Source of the DNA: an uncultured Maribacter sp.
Lineage (GTDB): Bacteria; Bacteroidota; Bacteroidia; Flavobacteriales; Flavobacteriaceae
DNA: 64,000 nt
Assembly: GCA_947493885.1 (NCBI GenBank)
Contig: CANLTE010000004.1
Span: 434,001-498,000, forward strand
Direction: 5' to 3'
Shown here: piece by piece, positions 47,916 to 56,007 of the stretch
Numbering within the stretch: the stretch's first letter is position 1
Layout: each line of letters starts with the position of its first letter
Notes under the pieces: model-generated
What the model saw: the letters and a program-made list of their open reading frames with translations, nothing else
Database searches by the model: none
Told to the model about the DNA's origin: nothing
Position numbers and translations under genes: made by a program

Positions 47916-48089
47916 ATCCTTTGGTTTAATTAAATGTTAAATAAAATTACAAAATATCAATCGCAAAAAAGCCATGTCCAACGTCATGTCTTCAATTTTT
48001 AACAGTCGTAACTGCTTGACAGACATGTCGCATGTATAGCTCAACCACTTTATTCATTTGTGTCATGATAACATTTAAAAACATGTATT

Positions 48090-48260
48090 ATGAGAACAAA
48101 AGTAAAGTTAGGATTAGCAAGTTTATTAGTCTTGGGACTAGTTTCTTGCGAAAAAGAAAACGACAATGTTTACGAAAAACCTTCAGAAAACAAAGTTGAA
48201 ATTAAGAAAAAACTAAACAGTTCTGACCCTATTAGACTACCCGCAGGAGGTGTTGAGTGA
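48090..48260 (+). CDS. 56-aa lipoprotein
   Basis: A small gene of 57 codons: ATG at 48090, TGA ending at 48260. The product is a lipoprotein with signal peptide ending in LVSCEKEN (Cys20), followed by 36 polar residues ending in LPAGGVE. It has a near-consensus ribosome site region and a strong hairpin terminator 6 bp after its stop, which supports it being a real gene. No known family is recognised. Confidence 0.8.
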   Translation: MRTKVKLGLASLLVLGLVSCEKENDNVYEKPSENKVEIKKKLNSSDPIRLPAGGVE

Positions 48261-48265
48261 ATTTA

Positions 48266-48310
48266 AAAAGTACAGGTACGAAATCAAGATTTCATACCTG
48301 TACTTTTTTT
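48266..48310 (+). terminator. terminator of the 56-aa lipoprotein gene
   Basis: The hairpin pairs AAAAGTACAGGTA with TACCTGTACTTTT, extended by GAAATC/GATTTC, and is followed by seven T residues. It also separates this gene from the convergent LytTR operon. Confidence 0.92.
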
Positions 48311-48348
48311 TCAAACATGCTTTCAGTTACCCCACACAACGTCCAAAG

Positions 48349-49101
48349 CTATAAATTGGATAATCGTTTAAGAAATTCATCTTTTCGTCTCACTGCTATT
48401 TCTACATGTGAACCATCCTCCATTAAGGCATAACCTCCTTTTCCCTTTAAATACTTCTCAACCATTAACAAGTTTACCAAATGCGAATGGTGGGTTCTAA
48501 AAAAGTTTTGTGGTTCTAGAAGTTCATCAAAGTACTTTAAAGTTTTGGCAACAGTAATTTTTTTATTTCCCGTTAAAAATACATGCGTATAACTGGTATC
48601 AGACTGACATCTAATTATGTTTGAAACACCTACTAAGGTTAACCCTTCTACTGTTGGTAATGCAATTTTTTTTTGTCCCCCACCTCTTTGCTCTTCTAAA
48701 TTATGGAACAGTACTTCCATTTTTTTTGAAAGTTCTTGTAAAGACGTTTTCTGTTTTAGTTTTTCAACGGACTTATCAAAGGATTCCTCATCTACTGGTT
48801 TTAGTAGATAGTCTAAGGCTGAAAATCTAAAAGCCTCCATGGCGTAATCATCATAGGCTGTGGTAAAAATGATTTCAAAATTAATGGTATCTAATTGTTT
48901 TAATAAATCAAAACCAGTTTCTTCATATATCTGTACATCTAAAAAAACCACATCTGGCTGTTCTTTTAAAATGCTCTCCTTTGCCTCAACTACCGTTTTT
49001 ACTGCATTTGTCAGTACAACACTTTTATCATGCCTTTTAAGTAATTTTGAAATTCTATCTATACAATGCTGTTCATCATCAACAATAATTGCTTTTATCA
49101 T
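48349..49101 (-). CDS. LytTR response regulator
   Basis: The 250-residue protein has a CheY-like receiver (residues 1-120) with phospho-acceptor Asp55 (VVFLDVQIYEE) and Lys in LLKPVDEESF, and a C-terminal LytTR DNA-binding domain (about 150-250: ALPTVEGLTLVG...RTHHSHLVNL...GGYALMEDGSHVEIAVRRK). It is the second gene of the HK-RR pair with a four-base gap, so it is the cognate regulator. LytTR sites usually consist of two direct repeats, which I did not find convincingly in the 227-bp gap to the opposite operon. Confidence 0.93.
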   Translation of the reverse strand: MIKAIIVDDEQHCIDRISKLLKRHDKSVVLTNAVKTVVEAKESILKEQPDVVFLDVQIYEETGFDLLKQLDTINFEIIFTTAYDDYAMEAFRFSALDYLLKPVDEESFDKSVEKLKQKTSLQELSKKMEVLFHNLEEQRGGGQKKIALPTVEGLTLVGVSNIIRCQSDTSYTHVFLTGNKKITVAKTLKYFDELLEPQNFFRTHHSHLVNLLMVEKYLKGKGGYALMEDGSHVEIAVRRKDEFLKRLSNL

Positions 49102-49105
49102 AGCA

Positions 49106-50917
49106 TTAAAATTTTAACTCTAACGGTAATTTAACCTCCACTTTTAAACCTTCTTCTTTATCTATCATGGTCACGCTACTTTTAGCGTTCTTTAATTGAT
49201 TAATGATAGACAGTCTATTTTTTGTGATTTGCACCCCCATAGATTTATGATTTAATTGTCCTTCTGAACGAACGTTTCTTCCTACACCATTATCATCAAC
49301 ACCACATAAAATCGTATCATCAGTTTTATTAAAACTAATTTTAATATTTCCTCCTTCAGCTTTTTTAGCGATTCCATGCCAAATACTATTCTCAATAAAA
49401 GGTTGTAAAATAAGTGGTGGAACCAGAGTGTTTTCCACATCAATAGTATTATCTACATAAAAGGTATGTGTAATTTTTCCTTTTAATCGTAACGATTCTA
49501 TTTCAATATACAGACGTGTTAATTCTATGTCTTCTTCAAGACTAATCCATTTTTTTTCTGAGTTTTCAAGTATAGCACGAGTCAATTTCGAAAATTTAAC
49601 CAAATAACCACTAGCGGTTTCCAAATCATTATTATCCATATAGTCCCCGATAGAACTCATAGCATTAAATATAAAATGAGGATTCATTTGAGAACGAAGC
49701 GCTTTTAACTCAGTTTCGGCGACCTTAGTTTTAAAATCGGCCATATTTTTTTGTTCAATGGCGTCTCTTTTTCGCTTATACAAAATATATCCAATTACAG
49801 CTCCAATCAATATTCCCAAACCACACAGCAGTGTAATATTTTTGATTAATTTTTCCTTTTCGATTTCGGCCTTTGCTTTTATTTCTTGATTCTCTAATTC
49901 AAAAGTCATTTCCTTACGTGCAAGCTCTATTTTTTTATCTTCACCTTGAACACTATCTCTTAACTGTATATGGTTTTTATAAGCAAATAACGCTTTTTCA
50001 TGTGCTTCTGAGTGCTTATATACCGTACTTAAGTGTTTCCATGAGGTTGACTGCCATTCTAATGTATTAATGTCTTTGGCTAGTTGCAACGCTTTTTCTC
50101 CCTGTTCTCTGGCTAAATCATATTTTTCAAAAATTATGTTTAACTCGCACAAACTATTCAATACCGGAGCTTGTACATATTTATTATCAATTTTTTTTGC
50201 CCGCTCTTCCGCTTCTTCAAAATGTTTTAAAGCCTCAGCATATTGTTTTTTAAATTTGTACGTATTGCCAATATTATTTTCAATTGCAGCAATGGCAAAC
50301 TCATTAACCTCTTCTTTTGCATATACTAATGCCTTATTCAAAAAAGTAAGTGCTTCGCTTGGTCTTTTAAGATCTAAATAAACCTGACCAATATTAGACA
50401 AGCCATTAACCATATTATTTTTATCATTTTTTTTTGTGGCAATGGCTAAATAAGATTCGTAATGTTGTAATGCCTTTTCATATTGTTCTATATCTGCATA
50501 CACATTTCCTAAATTATTGTAAATACTGGCAACAAGTAATTTATCAGATAACTCTTGATCTCTGTCAATTTTTAAAGCATTCTGCCACGCTTCCATTGCT
50601 TTTAAGTAATTTCTTTCAGCATAATAATTAACCCCTTTTTGGCGTAGGGCAGCAACCTTTCCCTTATTCCAATTAATAGTATTAGCAATGTTAAACGCTT
50701 CTTCTACATATTCAAAAGCGCCATCAGGGTTAGTATATATCACATTCCAAGCTGTATTAATCAACAATTTTACCCGAATACTATCCGCTTGCTTATGATT
50801 TTCAAGTTCAGATAAGAGCGAATCTATTTTTTGTTGCTGTCCGCTGCTTAAAAGAAGAAAAAAGAGGAAAAAAATGGTAAAAAACCTGGTTTTTTTTGAA
50901 TAAACAGACAATGACAT
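49106..50917 (-). CDS. TPR-containing LytS/YehU-type histidine kinase
   Basis: The 603-residue protein (ATG at 50917) has a signal sequence (FFTIFFLFFLLLSSGQ), about six TPR units covering residues 30-340 (NLGNVYADIEQYEKALQHYESYL and similar), a membrane segment near 370-390 (NITLLCGLGILIGAVIGYIL), and a His_kinase/HATPase_c domain with QMNPHFIFNAMSSIGDYM. The TPR part would sit in the periplasm and bind a partner. An upstream in-frame ATG at 50938 lacks signal-peptide support. Confidence 0.92.
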   Translation of the reverse strand: MSLSVYSKKTRFFTIFFLFFLLLSSGQQQKIDSLLSELENHKQADSIRVKLLINTAWNVIYTNPDGAFEYVEEAFNIANTINWNKGKVAALRQKGVNYYAERNYLKAMEAWQNALKIDRDQELSDKLLVASIYNNLGNVYADIEQYEKALQHYESYLAIATKKNDKNNMVNGLSNIGQVYLDLKRPSEALTFLNKALVYAKEEVNEFAIAAIENNIGNTYKFKKQYAEALKHFEEAEERAKKIDNKYVQAPVLNSLCELNIIFEKYDLAREQGEKALQLAKDINTLEWQSTSWKHLSTVYKHSEAHEKALFAYKNHIQLRDSVQGEDKKIELARKEMTFELENQEIKAKAEIEKEKLIKNITLLCGLGILIGAVIGYILYKRKRDAIEQKNMADFKTKVAETELKALRSQMNPHFIFNAMSSIGDYMDNNDLETASGYLVKFSKLTRAILENSEKKWISLEEDIELTRLYIEIESLRLKGKITHTFYVDNTIDVENTLVPPLILQPFIENSIWHGIAKKAEGGNIKISFNKTDDTILCGVDDNGVGRNVRSEGQLNHKSMGVQITKNRLSIINQLKNAKSSVTMIDKEEGLKVEVKLPLELKF

Positions 50918-51144
50918 ATCGTGGTGTTGGTTTATCAAATGTAATGGTTTTTAACAACTGAACTAGGTTACAATGGTATTCTCAATTATAAATTCAATTT
51001 TTTAGCATATATCACACAAAACAATCAAAACAGTTATGCTCAAAACATCCACACCTAATCGTGAAAAGGTCACATGTATTAGTTAGCCATAGTTTTATGA
51101 ATTAAACCCTCATATTTTACGGTTTATTTACAAAAACCACCAAT

Positions 51145-51657
51145 ATGAAAACCTTAAAACTACTGCTTTTACTCACCCTATTCCTGAATATTGGAACACT
51201 TTTAGCCCAAGAATCTAATGGTGAACAAAAAACCGAAATGAATGAAATAGATAAGGCGAACAAAACAATTAACGATGCCAATACTTCCATCAAAAACACT
51301 AACGAGTCGGTAAAAAATACTGTGGATAGTTCTAAAGAAACCATCGCCACTATAGGTACTATTTTTGGTTCAGGAAAAAAGAAAAAGAAAGAAAAAAACA
51401 AGAGTAATATTACCATAGGCATTCAACAGGTTACGTACGACAACGAAAACCTAAACAGCCTCTACAACCATATTTCTAAAACAAAAGGCGTTAAAGCTCC
51501 CGTAAAAAAATATAGTAATGGTAGCGCACTAATTACAGTAGACTATAAAGAAAGTGCAGATGCATTATGGCAAAGTATACCAAAAAATGTACGCAGTTCT
51601 TTTAAAATGATAGAAATAAGTGATGACAATATTGTAGTTCAATTTTTTGATAATTAA
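51145..51657 (+). CDS. exported protein, first gene of the TCS-linked operon
   Basis: The 170-residue protein has a signal peptide (LLLLLTLFLNIGTLLAQ) and a low-complexity charged linker, with lysine-rich GKKKKKEK, then a small C-terminal domain. I do not recognise the family. It is the first of four plus-strand genes (12, 13 and 10 bp apart) facing the LytTR two-component genes. The cluster is tight enough to be one operon. Confidence 0.8.
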   Translation: MKTLKLLLLLTLFLNIGTLLAQESNGEQKTEMNEIDKANKTINDANTSIKNTNESVKNTVDSSKETIATIGTIFGSGKKKKKEKNKSNITIGIQQVTYDNENLNSLYNHISKTKGVKAPVKKYSNGSALITVDYKESADALWQSIPKNVRSSFKMIEISDDNIVVQFFDN

Positions 51658-51669
51658 CCAACCGTAAAA

Positions 51670-51933
51670 ATGAAAAAAACGTTTACCACAATTGCCCTTG
51701 TAGCATTAAGCATTAGCTTAAGTAATTGCTCTGAAGTAAAAGACACCATAGATGAAAGTAGAGATGCGCTAGAATGTGCAAACAAATTAGAAAATCTGGA
51801 AGATGACGATTCTGAAACTTGCGAAGACACCATAAGAATACTTAACGAAATTGAACAATCGTGCGGTGAGTTTTTAAATGAATCAAGCAGAGAAAGTATT
51901 GCCCAACTTAGAGCCGCCTGTGCATCTAACTAA
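51670..51933 (+). CDS. 87-aa cysteine-rich lipoprotein
   Basis: The 87-residue product begins with a lipoprotein signal (SISLSNCSEVKD, Cys near residue 20). The mature part has five further cysteines in a short helical-looking domain (ALECANKLE, SETCEDT, EQSCGEFL, RAACASN). The regular placement suggests disulfide bonds in the periplasm. No known family is recognised. It is the second gene of the operon. Confidence 0.8.
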   Translation: MKKTFTTIALVALSISLSNCSEVKDTIDESRDALECANKLENLEDDDSETCEDTIRILNEIEQSCGEFLNESSRESIAQLRAACASN

Positions 51934-51946
51934 CCAACCAAAAAAA

Positions 51947-52471
51947 ATGAAAAAACAATTACTTTTTATGTTGCTTTTAGTAGCAACTACCTTTAGCTAC
52001 GCTCAAGAATTTAACAAAGGCACTAATGTTATTAACCTAGGTGTTGGATTTGGCGGAAATTTCGGAAATTATACAACCTCATCGCAAAGTCCTGGATACG
52101 GAATTGCATTTGAAAGAGGTGCATGGGACATTGCTGGGCCAGGTGTAATAAGTATTGGCGGTTATTTGGGTAGAAAAACCTATAAATACGACTATGCCTT
52201 TGGAAACGATAAATGGAGTTATACCATAATTGGAGTTCGTGGGGCATACCATTATAACGGATTAGAAATCGACAATTTAGATGTATACGGAGGTGTTATG
52301 GTGTCCTACAATATTTTATCTTTTAGTGGCAGTAGCGGTAGTTTTAATAGCAAACCTAGCGCTACGGCTTTTGTTGGAGGAAGATGGTATTTTACCAAAA
52401 CCTTTGCAGCATTTCTAGAAGCTGGTTATGGAGTAGCATTTGCAACGGTTGGAGTTTCCGCCAGATTTTAA
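51947..52471 (+). CDS. small outer-membrane beta-barrel protein
   Basis: The start at 51947 gives 174 residues with a signal peptide (MKKQLLFMLLLVATTFSYAQ). A longer in-frame reading from 51878 overlaps the upstream gene and is rejected. The mature part is an eight-strand-like barrel (INLGVGFGGNFGNYTTSSQSP at the start, FAFLEAGYGVAFATVGVSARF at the end). It is the third gene of the operon. Function unknown. Confidence 0.82.
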   Translation: MKKQLLFMLLLVATTFSYAQEFNKGTNVINLGVGFGGNFGNYTTSSQSPGYGIAFERGAWDIAGPGVISIGGYLGRKTYKYDYAFGNDKWSYTIIGVRGAYHYNGLEIDNLDVYGGVMVSYNILSFSGSSGSFNSKPSATAFVGGRWYFTKTFAAFLEAGYGVAFATVGVSARF

Positions 52472-52481
52472 ATACACGCAG

Positions 52482-53048
52482 ATGAAAACCTTACGTAAAG
52501 TAACTTCGTTACTCGCTATATTGTTCATAGTAATTGGATGTTCTGATAATACCAAAGACACAAGTAACGACATTACAACTATCACAGGAGAACTACAGCT
52601 TTCAGGAGACGATACTTCTGATGTTGGTACTACCTTAAAAATAGGAGATGTTGCAGAAGGCAGAAAAGATTTAACCGGAACCGAAGATTCCATTGTTATG
52701 GTGGGTGAAGGCACAACTATCTCCAACGAAGCTGCCGAATTTGGTGCTGCTGACCCACGGAATACCGAAATTTTTAAAACCAATGACCCCAATAACGGAT
52801 TTGTGATTGTTATTGCTGATTTTACGGGTACAAATAACTCCGCGGTTAACAATTCCATTTCTATGACAATTTTGGTGGATGGTACTTCTTATAAATACGC
52901 CTGTGTTTCACCAGAAAGTGTATTTATAGGCTGTAGCGACGTTACCATAAATTTTGAAGAGAATAAGGTTGATTTTAGCAATGCAACCGTAGAAAACACC
53001 ACCACAAACACTATATTAACGATCAACGGCTCCGTAACCTGGGAGTAA
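52482..53048 (+). CDS. lipoprotein, last gene of the TCS-linked operon
   Basis: The ATG at 52482 gives 188 residues with a lipoprotein signal (LLAILFIVIGCSDNTKD). A longer in-frame reading overlaps the previous gene. The mature domain is a beta-rich, asparagine- and threonine-rich region (TLKIGDVAEGRKDLTG, ETNTIMVDGTSYKYACVSPESVF-like segment with two Cys that may form a disulfide). No family is recognised. A long hairpin terminator follows. Confidence 0.8.
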   Translation: MKTLRKVTSLLAILFIVIGCSDNTKDTSNDITTITGELQLSGDDTSDVGTTLKIGDVAEGRKDLTGTEDSIVMVGEGTTISNEAAEFGAADPRNTEIFKTNDPNNGFVIVIADFTGTNNSAVNNSISMTILVDGTSYKYACVSPESVFIGCSDVTINFEENKVDFSNATVENTTTNTILTINGSVTWE

Positions 53049-53062
53049 ACTAAATAGTTTTA

Positions 53063-53111
53063 AAAAACGGGCTTTATATTTTCTTTGAGAAAGTATAAAG
53101 TCCGTTTTTTT
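53063..53111 (+). terminator. terminator of the TCS-linked four-gene operon
   Basis: AAAAAACGGgCTTTATA and TATAAAGtCCGTTTTTT form a stem with one G-T pair, followed by more T residues. Confidence 0.88.
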
Positions 53112-53249
53112 ATTAAGAAACACTATTCCTTAATTTTTTACCGAAATTGATTACAGAAAATGTACTACAAAAAAAGAAAAAATAGTACATTAACGCATCA
53201 AAAACAAAATGGATATATAATCAATAGATTAATCATATTCACCTAAATA

Positions 53250-53285
53250 GTTTGTATATGATCAACTAGTTGATCATATACAAAC
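53250..53285. repeat. 36-bp perfect palindrome
   Basis: The 18-base left half GTTTGTATATGATCAACT is exactly the reverse complement of bases 53268-53285. The centre is CTAG. It lies 98 bp before the RM gene ATG and directly before GTTGTGC. Confidence 0.9.
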
Positions 53286-53324
53286 GTTGTGCTTCATGCT
53301 AAAAAAACAAAATACCTTAAAATA

Positions 53325-53354
53325 ATGAATTAGAATTCCATTTTATTAACTTTG
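53325..53354 (+). promoter_or_regulatory. candidate promoter of the RM gene
   Basis: ATG (53325-53327, one mismatch to TTG) with 19-nt spacer to TAACTTTG (53347-53354), a full -7 match. The start codon is 30 bp beyond. Confidence 0.55.
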
Positions 53355-53383
53355 CAAAAACGGCATAAATAGATAAAAATCAT

Positions 53384-55849
53384 ATGCGAACATATAATAA
53401 TGAAGAAGAAGTAAAAATTCATTTAGTCCTTCCTTGGTTAGAAAAATTAGGATACAAGAGGGAATATATGGAGTTTGAAAAAACTATCAAAATTAATGAA
53501 GGTCGCAAAACAAAATCTATTTTCGCCGACATTGTTGTTTATACTGACAAAAAACTACAAACTCCGCTTATAGTTGTAGACACTAAATCTCCAAGCGAAA
53601 TACTTTCTAAAAATGGACGAGACCAAGTAATAAGCTATGCAAGACTATTGCCTAAAATTGCTCCAATAGCTATTTTAACAAATGGTAATAGTTCGCAAGT
53701 TTATCAAACTTTAGATAAATCAAGAATAAAAGAACTACCTAAAAGAAAGGATTTACTTTCAGATTTTGTTAGCGCAGTATTAAGTAAGAATATACAAGAC
53801 GTTTTAAGACAAGAAGCAGCGAAAGAACTGTTTACAATTGATGATGTTTCTACGTTTAAAGATTTACTTAAAAAATGTCATAATATCATTAGAAATAATG
53901 AAGGGTATGACCCAATACAAGCATTTGATGAATTATCAAAAATTCTATTTGCTAAAATGTATGAAGAACAATATAACAAAGATTCAAATAGATTTACTTC
54001 TGAGATATATGAAAGAACTTTAAAGGAATTAAATGTAAATATTGTTCAACAACAATTTAGTGAGATTCAAAAAGTAAAAGGCTTTAGAGATTTATTTCCT
54101 GAAAATACAACAATAAAACTTAAAGACAGAACAATAAAAGATATTGTTGCCATATTTGAAAGTTATGATTTAACTCTTACTAATTTTGACGTCAAGGGGG
54201 AAGCGTTTGAATACTTTTTAGGCGATACTTTTACTGGAGGTCTTGGAGAATACTTTACACCTAGAAATGTTGTCGAATTTATTGTTGAGTCAATTTCACC
54301 TAAAATTGGAGAAAGAATAGTTGACCCATTTTGCGGTACAGGTGGCTTTTTAATTTACGCTTTTGAAAAAGTAAGTGAAAAAATTAGGCTAAATGACTTT
54401 TCTGATGAAGAAAAGTCAAAATGGAAAAAGGTTTTATCTGACGAATCTCTTTACGGAACAGACTGGAAAGCAAGAACAGCCCAAGCATGTAAAATGAATA
54501 TGATTGTTCATGGTGATGGTAACACAGGTGTTTTCCAACATGATGGTTTTAAAAACGTTGAAGGAAAAATTGTGGAAGAAAAATTTGACATTTGCTTTAC
54601 AAATCCTCCTTTTGGTGCAAATGAAACAGATTCTGAAATTCTTAATTCCTTTACACTAGGAGATGGTCGTAATTCTCAAGCTAGAGAAATTTTAGCAGTT
54701 GAAAGATGTTTGGATTTAGTAAAAAAAGGAACTGGAATTGTTGCTTTTGTTTTACCTGACGGAATTTTAAATGGTGATAGAAATTCATACGTTCGAGAAT
54801 ACATTCAAAAAGAGTCGAAAGTATTAGCTATTATAGGTTTAAATAAAGAAACATTTCAAGGTTATAGTGCATCTGTTAAAACTTCCGTGGTTATTTTACA
54901 GAGAAAGAATGAACCAAATGAAGAAATTTCTAAAGAAATTTTCATGGCAGTATGTACAAATACAGGATATGCTCCATCTGGTTTGCAAGTAACCGGAAAT
55001 CAGTTGCCTGATATTTTATTCGATTTTAAGAATTATCGTAAGGATGGTAACAATGACCATATTTTTAAATACTCAAAAATTGTTCAAATTGATAACCTTA
55101 CCTCTCGTTTAGATGCAGAAAGATATATCCCAATTGAAGATGAATTCAATTTTGATAAACCAAATGTAGTATCTGAAAATCTCTTTAACGAAATAAATAT
55201 ATTGTCTAAAGAAATTACGAATATTCAAAAATCAATGCAAAGACACTTTGAAAAAAAGGATTTTGATTTCGTTAAAGCAGAAAAAATATTTACTCCTGTA
55301 AGCAATAAAATTGCTATTAAATCAGACCAAGAATATGTTCGTCTAGGTGTTAGCGGAAAAGGAAATGGCGTATTTAAAAAAGCCCCAGTGAATGGTTCTG
55401 AAATAAAAGCTTCAAAATTAAATCAGGTAAAATCTGGTTGGTTTGTATATAGTCGTCTATTTGCTCATAATGGGTCTTTTTCTTTTATAATAAACGAAAC
55501 TGCTGGCGGTGTTTTTTCAGGAGAGTTTCCTACATTTGAACTAAAATTTGATAAATATGAACAAGAAGATTTATTAGAATATTTATCTTTTTATTTTGTC
55601 AGTCCCCAAATTATTTCGCTAATCAACCGTCTTACAACAGGTTCAACAAAAGAAAGTAGGGCAAGATTTAAGGAAGCTCAATTTTTGAATTTGTATGCTC
55701 CTATACCAAAAAAAGAAGAAGACTTTCTTGAAATAGTTAGTGCAATTAGGCTAATCAATCAATTCAAAAAGGATATTAGAAACCTTTACGAAAGAATAGA
55801 CGATTTACCTATTTCTTATAGAGCTACGTTTCCGATTTATGAAAAATAA
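53384..55849 (+). CDS. fused restriction-modification-specificity protein (HsdR-N + N6 methylase + TRD)
   Basis: This 821-residue protein joins three activities. Residues 1-110 are a HsdR-type PD-(D/E)xK nuclease domain with Asp49 (FADIVV) and Asp66-x-Lys68 (VVDTKSP). Residues about 220-560 form a HsdM-type N6-adenine methylase with SAM motif I (DPFCGTGGF, Asp314) and the catalytic NPPFG (Asn407). Residues about 600-820 resemble a HsdS target-recognition domain (VSGKGNGVFKKAPVNG...TGSTKESRARFKEAQF). No helicase/translocase motor is present and no other hsd gene is adjacent, so a single-polypeptide type IIG-like system is inferred. It stands inside cassette-like borders. Confidence 0.9.
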   Translation: MRTYNNEEEVKIHLVLPWLEKLGYKREYMEFEKTIKINEGRKTKSIFADIVVYTDKKLQTPLIVVDTKSPSEILSKNGRDQVISYARLLPKIAPIAILTNGNSSQVYQTLDKSRIKELPKRKDLLSDFVSAVLSKNIQDVLRQEAAKELFTIDDVSTFKDLLKKCHNIIRNNEGYDPIQAFDELSKILFAKMYEEQYNKDSNRFTSEIYERTLKELNVNIVQQQFSEIQKVKGFRDLFPENTTIKLKDRTIKDIVAIFESYDLTLTNFDVKGEAFEYFLGDTFTGGLGEYFTPRNVVEFIVESISPKIGERIVDPFCGTGGFLIYAFEKVSEKIRLNDFSDEEKSKWKKVLSDESLYGTDWKARTAQACKMNMIVHGDGNTGVFQHDGFKNVEGKIVEEKFDICFTNPPFGANETDSEILNSFTLGDGRNSQAREILAVERCLDLVKKGTGIVAFVLPDGILNGDRNSYVREYIQKESKVLAIIGLNKETFQGYSASVKTSVVILQRKNEPNEEISKEIFMAVCTNTGYAPSGLQVTGNQLPDILFDFKNYRKDGNNDHIFKYSKIVQIDNLTSRLDAERYIPIEDEFNFDKPNVVSENLFNEINILSKEITNIQKSMQRHFEKKDFDFVKAEKIFTPVSNKIAIKSDQEYVRLGVSGKGNGVFKKAPVNGSEIKASKLNQVKSGWFVYSRLFAHNGSFSFIINETAGGVFSGEFPTFELKFDKYEQEDLLEYLSFYFVSPQIISLINRLTTGSTKESRARFKEAQFLNLYAPIPKKEEDFLEIVSAIRLINQFKKDIRNLYERIDDLPISYRATFPIYEK

Positions 55850-55858
55850 AGCACGAAA

Positions 55859-55990
55859 GCACAACAATGTATAAAAATAATAGCGGCTTGAGTGCTAAAA
55901 CGAAAGTAAGTCTATATTAAAAAGATTTGTGCTTAACCGAAAGATTAGTGTTTCAAAATCCGCCACTATTCTTATACGAGACCGTTAGCA
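55859..55990. repeat. attC-like recombination site (imperfect hairpin)
   Basis: The element begins GCACAAC (55859-55865) and ends GTTAGCA (55984-55990). TATAAAAATAATAGCGG (55870-55886) is repeated inverted as CCGCCACTATTCTTATA (55960-55976, 14 of 17 pairs match). Inside are two direct copies of a 16-mer-like unit (agtgctaaaacgaaag, tgtgcttaaccgaaag). The AAC...GTT outer ends and near-symmetric arms match the general shape of integron attC sites. Confidence 0.6.
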
Positions 55991-56007
55991 ATAATTAGAA
56001 TAATACA

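Larger units (their letters stand above)
53049..53383. other. 335-bp gap upstream of the fused restriction-modification gene
   Basis: In order it contains the operon terminator (53063-53111), a 36-bp perfect palindrome (53250-53285), the 7-mer GTTGTGC (53286-53292), and a promoter-like TAACTTTG (53347-53354). There is no coding frame. It is markedly AT-rich. Confidence 0.75.
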
